From QWOP01 sp003669605 (GTDB taxonomy: Bacteria > Planctomycetota > Planctomycetia > Pirellulales > UBA1268): a stretch of 29,189 bases of DNA. Position 1 is the first letter of the stretch, and each line of letters begins with the position of its first letter. Shown here piece after piece: positions 23,853-29,189 of the stretch. The notes under the pieces are model-generated. The model did no database searches. It was not told the DNA's origin and saw only the letters and a program-made list of their open reading frames with translations. Location of the stretch: assembly GCA_947481985.1 (NCBI GenBank), contig CANKIK010000057.1, forward strand, positions 1 to 29,189, read 5' to 3'. Position numbers and translations under genes: made by a program.

Positions 23853-25811
23853 GTGTCACAGACAGTTGTTCCAAGTCTGCTTCCCGTCCGGCATCCCCTC
23901 GAGCCGCTCAGTGCTGCCGAGGTCAGCGCAGCCGTCGCAATCCTCAAACTCTCGGGCAACATCACCCCGACCATACGTTTTGTGTCGGTGAGTCTCCACG
24001 AACCCCCCAAGGCTCTCGTCCACGCCCACGCCAGCACCCGCACCAGGCCGAGCCAGCCGCCGCGGCAGGCCTTCGCGGTCCTCTTTGACAACGCGACAAA
24101 CACCTGCCACGAAGCGGTGGTGTCAATCGACGAGAACATGGTGGAGTCGTGGCATCAGATCGCCGGCGTGCAGCCGACGATGACGGCGGATGAGCAGGTG
24201 GAATGCGAGGCCGCGGTGCTGGCAAGCGCCGACTTCCGTGACGCCCTGGCACGTCACCACGGCATCACCGACACCCGGCTCGTGATGGTCGACATCTGGA
24301 GTGCCGGCAATTACGGATCGGAGGAGGACCGTACCCGACGCCTGGCGCGACCACTCTGTTTTCTGCGATCCGATCCGACCGAGAACGGATACGCCCGGCC
24401 CATCGAGGGAATCCGCCCCGTCGTCGACCTCAATTCGATGGAGGTGATTCGCGTCGAGGAACATGGCCACTGGCCCCTGCCCCCCGGCGGATGCAACTAC
24501 GCGGCCGATCGGGTCGCCGACCAGCGTCGCGACATCAAGCCGCTAGAGATCACCCAGCCGGATGGCCCGAGTTTCGTGGTCGATGGCTACCAGGTCGCCT
24601 GGCAGAACTGGAAGTTCGTCATCGGATTCAATGCCCGCGAGGGGCTGACGCTCCATCATCTCCGCTGCCTCGATGGCGAAGAGGACCGCTCCATCCTCTA
24701 CCGTGCATCCCTCACCGAGATGGTGGTTCCCTATGGCGATCCCACCGAGACACAACGGCGAAAGAACGCCTTCGATGTCGGCGAATACGGAATGGGGATG
24801 TGCGCAAACAGCCTTGAACTCGGCTGCGATTGTCTGGGATTAATCCGCTATTTCGACGCCCATCTGACGACCAGTCGGGGCGAGCCGCTGCTTGTGAAGA
24901 ACGCGATCTGCATGCACGAAGAGGATTACGGAATCCTCTGGAAGCACACCGACCGCCGGCTGGGAAAGCCCGAGGTGAGGCGGTCGCGCCGCTTGGTGGT
25001 GTCATCGGTGTCGACGGTGGAGAACTACGAATATGGATTCTTCTGGTACCTCTATCAGGATGGCAACATCCAGTTCGAGGTGAAATTGACAGGCGTGCTG
25101 TCGCTGGGGGCCGTCCAGCCGGGCGAAACGCCGCCGTGGGGAGCCCTGGTGGCAGAGCAGCTCTATGCCCCCAATCACCAGCACTTCTTCAATGTCCGCC
25201 TCGATATCGACCTCGATGGCATGGAAAACTCTGTGCAGCGAATCGACGTCGTCGCAGATGAGAGCACTCCGCAAAATCCGTTCGGCAACGCTTTTCAGGC
25301 GCGGGCGACGACTCTTGCCACCGAGACCGCAGCCCAAGCCAACCTCTGCCTGGAAACGTCGCGCTCCTGGAAGATCATCAATCCCGGCAGGCTCAATGCC
25401 GTCGGCCAACCGGTCGGCTACCGCTTTCTCCCCGGCGACAACGCCCTTCCGTTTGCCGCGCCCCAGGCCTGGTGGCGGAAGCGAGCCGGGTTTGTCGATC
25501 ATCACGTCTGGGTCACTCCGTTCCATCCGGAGGAGCGGTTCGCAGCCGGAGACTATCCCAATCAGAGTTCCGGCGGTGATGGTCTGGTCCGTTGGACTGC
25601 TGCCGATCGGCCGATCGCGGCGACCGACGTCGTCTTCTGGTACACCTTCGGCCATACCCATCTGCCGCGGCCAGAGGACTTCCCGGTGATGCCGACGGCC
25701 TTCATCGGATTTCTCCTCAAGCCCTCCGGATTCTTCGCGCTCAACCCCGCCAACAACGTCCCCCCTTCGCCGCGGAAAGTGGCACCGCTCGAGGGTGGCT
25801 GTTGTCATTGA
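23853..25811 (+). CDS. Copper amine oxidase (primary-amine oxidase, TPQ-containing)
   Basis: 652 residues from a GTG at 23853, with GAGGGAG 8 bases upstream; longer frames upstream do not fit. Catalytic features are complete: Tyr392 in ENYEYG is the residue converted to topaquinone, Asp308 in FDVGEYGMG is the catalytic base, and copper ligands are His442 and His444 in HQHFF and His603 in HTHLPRPEDFP. Spacing is close to that of the Arthrobacter enzyme (Tyr382, Asp298, His431, His433, His592). The enzyme oxidises a primary amine with O2 and water to an aldehyde, ammonia and hydrogen peroxide. There is no signal peptide, so it is probably cytoplasmic. The next gene, 158 bases downstream, is an ethanolamine-permease-like transporter, which suggests uptake followed by oxidation. 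Ends in GGCCH. Confidence 0.95.
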   Translation: MSQTVVPSLLPVRHPLEPLSAAEVSAAVAILKLSGNITPTIRFVSVSLHEPPKALVHAHASTRTRPSQPPRQAFAVLFDNATNTCHEAVVSIDENMVESWHQIAGVQPTMTADEQVECEAAVLASADFRDALARHHGITDTRLVMVDIWSAGNYGSEEDRTRRLARPLCFLRSDPTENGYARPIEGIRPVVDLNSMEVIRVEEHGHWPLPPGGCNYAADRVADQRRDIKPLEITQPDGPSFVVDGYQVAWQNWKFVIGFNAREGLTLHHLRCLDGEEDRSILYRASLTEMVVPYGDPTETQRRKNAFDVGEYGMGMCANSLELGCDCLGLIRYFDAHLTTSRGEPLLVKNAICMHEEDYGILWKHTDRRLGKPEVRRSRRLVVSSVSTVENYEYGFFWYLYQDGNIQFEVKLTGVLSLGAVQPGETPPWGALVAEQLYAPNHQHFFNVRLDIDLDGMENSVQRIDVVADESTPQNPFGNAFQARATTLATETAAQANLCLETSRSWKIINPGRLNAVGQPVGYRFLPGDNALPFAAPQAWWRKRAGFVDHHVWVTPFHPEERFAAGDYPNQSSGGDGLVRWTAADRPIAATDVVFWYTFGHTHLPRPEDFPVMPTAFIGFLLKPSGFFALNPANNVPPSPRKVAPLEGGCCH

Positions 25812-25889
25812 GATCCCTGGCTCACTCCGAGAAAAATCCGCGGGGCGATACGGGCAAGAGTTGCCTTGTCTCTGGGGCCTGCGGACTGG

Positions 25890-25908
25890 CAACCGCCTCG
25901 TGCGGTTG
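25890..25908 (+). promoter_or_regulatory. Stem-loop in the leader of the permease gene
   Basis: CAACCGC-CTCGT-GCGGTTG forms a perfect 7-base stem with a 5-base loop, 61 bases before the permease ATG. No T-run follows, so it is not an intrinsic terminator. It may be a processing or attenuation element between the oxidase and permease genes, or chance. Confidence 0.3.
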
Positions 25909-25969
25909 AGCAGGCTGTGGATAAAGCGCTGGCCCGACTGCGGTCGGCGACACACCGGGGAACTTGTCA

Positions 25970-27493
25970 ATGAATGACCAGCCGATCGATCCCCTGCCAC
26001 GCTATGAGGTGGCTGATCCGGTGGCCCCGGGCGCCATCGAGACCGGACTCTTCCAAGCGCCGACGGAAAATGGTGCTCCTGGGCCTATTGCTCTCCACAA
26101 ACCGCTGCGCACCGGGCACATCTGGGCATTGGGCGTCGGCTCGGTCATCACCGGCGAATTTTTCGGATGGAACGGGGGCCTCGGGGTGGCAGGTCCTATC
26201 GGCATGCTGCTGGCGTCGCTGTTCGTCTGCGGACTGTACATGGCGTGGGTGTTGTCGTTGGCGGAACTCGCCGTGGCCATGCCTTTCGCCGGCGGACCGC
26301 TGGCCTATGGCCGCCGGGCGGTGGGACCGTGGCTCGGATTTCTGATGGGTTGGTCGATGCTGCTGGAATGCCTGTTCGCCACGATTGGCACGGCGATCGC
26401 CACCGGCGGGTATGTCTTTTTCGTCCTCGAATCGGTGGCTCCCGGAGCCGACGAGCGTCTGGTCACCACGGCGGTCGCACTGGGCACGGTGATCTTGTTT
26501 GCGGTCCTGCAATGCCTGGGAGTGGGCACACAAGCACGGGTCATGGAGTGGATGACCTACGGTGCGGTCGTAGCGCTGGTCTGGTTCTGGGTGGCATGCA
26601 TCCCCGGCATCCGTATCGAACGATTGTTCACCGACCCGATCCTTCCAGGCGGATGGAAGGGGGTGTTGCTGGCCATTCCCTACGCCATCTGGTGGCTGGT
26701 GATCATCGAATCAGTGGCGTTGGCGGCAGAGGAGGCAAGCGAGCCACACATCGCGATCCCCCGCGGTCTTGCCTACGCACAGGTCACGCTGATCATTCTG
26801 GTGGTCATCACTTTGTTCGTGGTCTCAAGCGCGGGCGAAGACTACCGCACGATCGGCGACCCGACTCTGGCGTTTCCACTGCCGGTGGTCTACCGGCAGG
26901 TGTGGCCAGGTCCGTCCCATCTCTGGCACCTCATGAGCTTTTCCGTGCTGGCGATCTGCGGGATGGTGGCCAGTTACAACGGCATGATTTTCGCCGTCAG
27001 TCGTCAGGCCTTTGCACTGGGGAGGGCCGGTTACCTGCCCGCATTCCTGGGCCGGGTGCACCCTGAAAGGCGGACTCCTCGGGCCGCGATCCTCAGCGGG
27101 TCGGTCATCACGGCGCTATTCGTGATCGTGAATTATTTTGACACCGACATGGTGACCATCGCCGTCCTGACCTGCAATCTCACGGCGCTTGTCTGGTATG
27201 CGCTGGCGATTGTCTGCCTGTTCTTGCTGCGCTGGAATGAGCCGCACATGCCGCGGCCATACCGGGTGCCTCTCTATCCAGTGCTCCCGGCAGCGGTGCT
27301 GCTGATGAGCATCGTGTCGGCCGTGATCTACGGCTGGGCGCAGGATCAAACTGTGCTCTGGCTGACGGTGGGGATGTACGGAGTGGGACTGGCCTATTAC
27401 GTCTGCCTCGCCCGCCCCCACCTCGCTGCCAGAGAGCCTTTGGAAATCACCTCCGGCAAGTTCACGGCTGCGGCCCCGCCCTGGAAATCCTGA
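25970..27493 (+). CDS. APC-family permease, ethanolamine-permease type
   Basis: 507 residues from ATG 25970 with GGGA 8 bases upstream. About twelve membrane segments can be read. Diagnostic stretches of the ethanolamine permease (Eat) group are GVGSVITGEFFGWNGGLGVAG in the first membrane segment, SLAELAVAMPFAGGPLAYGRRAVGPW, and AIPYAIWWLVIIESVALAAEE near the middle, then EPHIAIPRGL and PYRVPLYPVLPA. The likely substrate is ethanolamine or a related small amine or amino acid, imported by cation symport across the inner membrane. It follows the copper amine oxidase gene on the same strand. Its last 32 bases overlap the end of the convergent lipoprotein gene. Confidence 0.9.
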   Translation: MNDQPIDPLPRYEVADPVAPGAIETGLFQAPTENGAPGPIALHKPLRTGHIWALGVGSVITGEFFGWNGGLGVAGPIGMLLASLFVCGLYMAWVLSLAELAVAMPFAGGPLAYGRRAVGPWLGFLMGWSMLLECLFATIGTAIATGGYVFFVLESVAPGADERLVTTAVALGTVILFAVLQCLGVGTQARVMEWMTYGAVVALVWFWVACIPGIRIERLFTDPILPGGWKGVLLAIPYAIWWLVIIESVALAAEEASEPHIAIPRGLAYAQVTLIILVVITLFVVSSAGEDYRTIGDPTLAFPLPVVYRQVWPGPSHLWHLMSFSVLAICGMVASYNGMIFAVSRQAFALGRAGYLPAFLGRVHPERRTPRAAILSGSVITALFVIVNYFDTDMVTIAVLTCNLTALVWYALAIVCLFLLRWNEPHMPRPYRVPLYPVLPAAVLLMSIVSAVIYGWAQDQTVLWLTVGMYGVGLAYYVCLARPHLAAREPLEITSGKFTAAAPPWKS

Positions 27494-28652
27494 TCCAGTC
27501 GGCATAGAGATCTGCCGCCTCATCGGTCCTGTTAACAATCGGGCGCAGCCTGATCAACTCCTCTTCGGCTTCGTTGTCGGAAGACGCGTCGATGTGGTCT
27601 GCCGAGTTCGTCGTTGCGTCACTCGGAAGCAGGTCATCGCCAATCGGTTCCTCGTACGCCGCCCATTCTGCATCAGCATCGCCGGAGAGCCCCACGAATC
27701 GGGCGAGATCGACGTCCGTTTCCTCGTCGGTCGGCCACACCGAGTCGACGCTTGTATCCATGGCGACTACTGCGCCCGATGCCGCGAGTCGACTCGACTC
27801 CAAACGCCCGGCTGCGTGCCCGGCGACGACGCCGCCAAGATAGATCGGCAGGGCGAGCAAGCCAGTGGCGAACGTACCGGCGGAATTACCCACATGACCT
27901 CCATACGCCGGGTAGAGAATGTTGTACGCATCCTTCTCGAGCGCTTCGTCTCCGTGCGTCTGGGAGTAGGCGATCGCATCTCCGTACGCGATGGTCGTTG
28001 GCCAGATATCGACAATCGGTAGATTCATCCAGAACGCGTACGAACCTGGATATTCCCGCCGGGCGACGTCCTTCGCCCTGCCACCCTCGCGGATCGCCAA
28101 GGCTGGCACGTCGCTGTAGACATGGAGTGTCGCCGTGTAGGGGTTGTAGTTGTCATGGCCAAAGAGCCGGCCGGGGAGAATCGTCTCGACCGCCACGGTC
28201 AGAGCCCCCACCGTGTAACGGTAGGGCCATCCGACCGTGCGGTTCTTCGCGAGCCGACGCCAATCATCGAGCGGTCGATACTGATTCAGACGAACTTTCA
28301 CATGCTCCAGGTCATTCTCGACCAGATACTGCTGGAGCACCGCCCCGGTATCCTCTGAAACCCGGTGATTCTTCACTCGGCGATCCCAGAGGAGGATCTT
28401 GGAGGGAATGCCAAACACCCATCCGATCCCATCGATCAGCGGACGGGCCTCACCTCGTTCGATCGGCTGCTGACGCGTCTCGCGGACCAGAGCCGGGGCG
28501 ATATTCCGATACCGATCAACGATTTCCTTGGGCTCAAATGGCTTCTTGTGCGTCGAGCAGCATGACGCGAGGGCTAGCACCAGCGGGCAAAGCAGGACTG
28601 CACGGAGCCACCGACAGCTGGGGGCTCGATGAGTGATGGGTGCGGTAACCAC
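27462..28652 (-). CDS. Hypothetical lipoprotein
   Basis: About 396 residues from a GTG at 28652. The start was chosen because it gives a clean lipoprotein signal (RWLRAVLLCPLVLALASCC, lipobox LASC, Cys31); the open frame upstream is Arg/Trp-rich shadow of the PAP2 gene. The body contains RPLIDGIGWVFGIPSKILLWDRRV, DNYNPYTATLHVYSDVPALAIREGGRAKDVARREYPGSYAFW and DAYNILYPAYGGHVGNSAG, then a hydrophobic stretch (about 261-282) and a long acidic C-terminus. I do not recognise the family with confidence; the segment REGGR (188-192) sits where a HEGGH-like metal site might be expected in relatives. It lies 97 bases downstream of a PAP2-type gene on the same strand and may be cotranscribed. Confidence 0.65.
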   Translation of the reverse strand: MVTAPITHRAPSCRWLRAVLLCPLVLALASCCSTHKKPFEPKEIVDRYRNIAPALVRETRQQPIERGEARPLIDGIGWVFGIPSKILLWDRRVKNHRVSEDTGAVLQQYLVENDLEHVKVRLNQYRPLDDWRRLAKNRTVGWPYRYTVGALTVAVETILPGRLFGHDNYNPYTATLHVYSDVPALAIREGGRAKDVARREYPGSYAFWMNLPIVDIWPTTIAYGDAIAYSQTHGDEALEKDAYNILYPAYGGHVGNSAGTFATGLLALPIYLGGVVAGHAAGRLESSRLAASGAVVAMDTSVDSVWPTDEETDVDLARFVGLSGDADAEWAAYEEPIGDDLLPSDATTNSADHIDASSDNEAEEELIRLRPIVNRTDEAADLYADWIRISRAGPQP

Positions 28653-28749
28653 AGCGATCGGATTCTCGGGGCATGCTCGAACTCGGCTCAAAGCAGCGCT
28701 GATCCACGAAGGTGGCGGCCTGCAAAAACACCTTCTCGGATCGTCGCCA

Positions 28750-29189
28750 TCACCAGCGGGCTTCCATGGCGATACCGGAGCCGTTGGCCACGGCGAGCGG
28801 CACCGCCTTGACGTAGACCCCACGGTATTCCAACTCCGTCCCGTTGACCGCCATCGAACTGGCAAACGCCAATGACCATCCCAGAAACACCTGCGATGGG
28901 TAGTGAGCATTGGCGTCTATCCGGGACAGCCCGCAGAAGGTGGAACAGACGTAGAGCCCCCCCTTCGCCCAGGGGTTTTCAACCATGTCTGCTGCCGCAA
29001 GGAAGGGAATCGCGCCGATGAATGCGTGGCCACTGACACCATTATTATCGTTGAGCATGTGCCACTGACTGCCCTGACCGTCGGCAGGTCTTGAGGCACC
29101 CGTCGCCATTTGGAGCACGTACAGCGGTGGAGCCCCGACCGTGAACATCCGCAGGGATCGCGATCCCCACTCCCCAACCACGTCGCCGA
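28750..29189 (-). CDS. PAP2-superfamily phosphatase, C-terminal part, cut by window edge
   Basis: The frame is open from the right edge to a TGA at 28750-28752, giving about 146 residues. The PAP2 signature parts are visible: ATGASRPADG (an R-P motif 1 remnant), NGVSGHAFIGA (the SGH motif) and GLSRIDANAHYPSQVFLGWSLA (SR-x5-H with the phosphate-contacting His). The usual Asp four residues after that His is replaced by Gln (HYPSQ), as in some family branches. Members dephosphorylate lipid phosphates such as phosphatidate or undecaprenyl pyrophosphate at the membrane. The in-frame GTG at 29181 is probably internal, because the N-terminal membrane part is missing. Confidence 0.8.
   Translation of the reverse strand, partial: GDVVGEWGSRSLRMFTVGAPPLYVLQMATGASRPADGQGSQWHMLNDNNGVSGHAFIGAIPFLAAADMVENPWAKGGLYVCSTFCGLSRIDANAHYPSQVFLGWSLAFASSMAVNGTELEYRGVYVKAVPLAVANGSGIAMEARW

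Noticed and set aside
1..29189. Mobile element, prophage, toxin-antitoxin, CRISPR or defence island
   Set aside because: No transposase, integrase, terminal inverted repeats, spacer-repeat arrays or known defence domains were seen; gene content looks like ordinary chromosomal planctomycete functions.

Overview
The window looks like a chromosomal segment of a GC-rich planctomycete, probably of the Pirellulales type. Three things point there: a BBP7-type outer-membrane beta-barrel gene (a planctomycete family), an FG-GAP lipoprotein with an N-terminal haem-c motif, and a secreted protein ending in a VPEI...LLERR-type C-terminal tail. Frequent GTG starts and weak or distant Shine-Dalgarno sites fit as well. 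No rRNA, tRNA, insertion sequence, phage gene or CRISPR array was seen.

Layout. 1-1797 (minus): an acyl-CoA carboxylase beta subunit whose stop overlaps the start of an AtuA-like (DUF1446) gene that runs off the left edge. 1929-3164 (plus): a membrane-anchored alpha/beta hydrolase. 3183-10137 (minus): a complete tripartite efflux operon read as TolC-like outer-membrane lipoprotein, HlyD/MacA-like adaptor, MacB-like permease, ABC ATPase. 10435-11928 (plus): the BBP7 barrel. 12083-12838 (minus): a DTW-domain tRNA-modification enzyme. 13035-13244 (plus): only the N-terminal end of a YccA/Bax-inhibitor-1 gene, apparently a remnant. 13395-18633 (plus): an FMN-dependent alpha-hydroxy-acid oxidase, a haem-c/FG-GAP lipoprotein and a secreted TPR-redoxin protein.

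18697-21101 carries minus-strand genes ending at a strong bidirectional terminator: a glycine-rich RRM protein, a protein with a histone-H1-like Lys/Ala tail, and two small unrecognised proteins. 21291-22049 (plus) is a SapC-family gene. It is followed by a 660-base stretch without a credible gene that holds several stem-loops and ends its plus-strand reading at a textbook intrinsic terminator, a candidate structured RNA. 22713-23378 (minus) is a secreted C-terminally anchored protein. 23853-27493 (plus) is a copper amine oxidase followed by an ethanolamine-permease-like APC transporter, which together suggest uptake and oxidation of a primary amine. 27462-29189 (minus) is an unrecognised lipoprotein preceded by a PAP2-type phosphatase gene cut by the right edge.

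The best leads for something less well described are the structured region at 22050-22627, the amine permease/oxidase pair, the hydroxy-acid oxidase/haem-c lipoprotein/TPR-redoxin cluster, and the lipoprotein with an apparently altered metal-binding-like motif at the right end. All functional calls come from reading motifs by eye; no database search was run.
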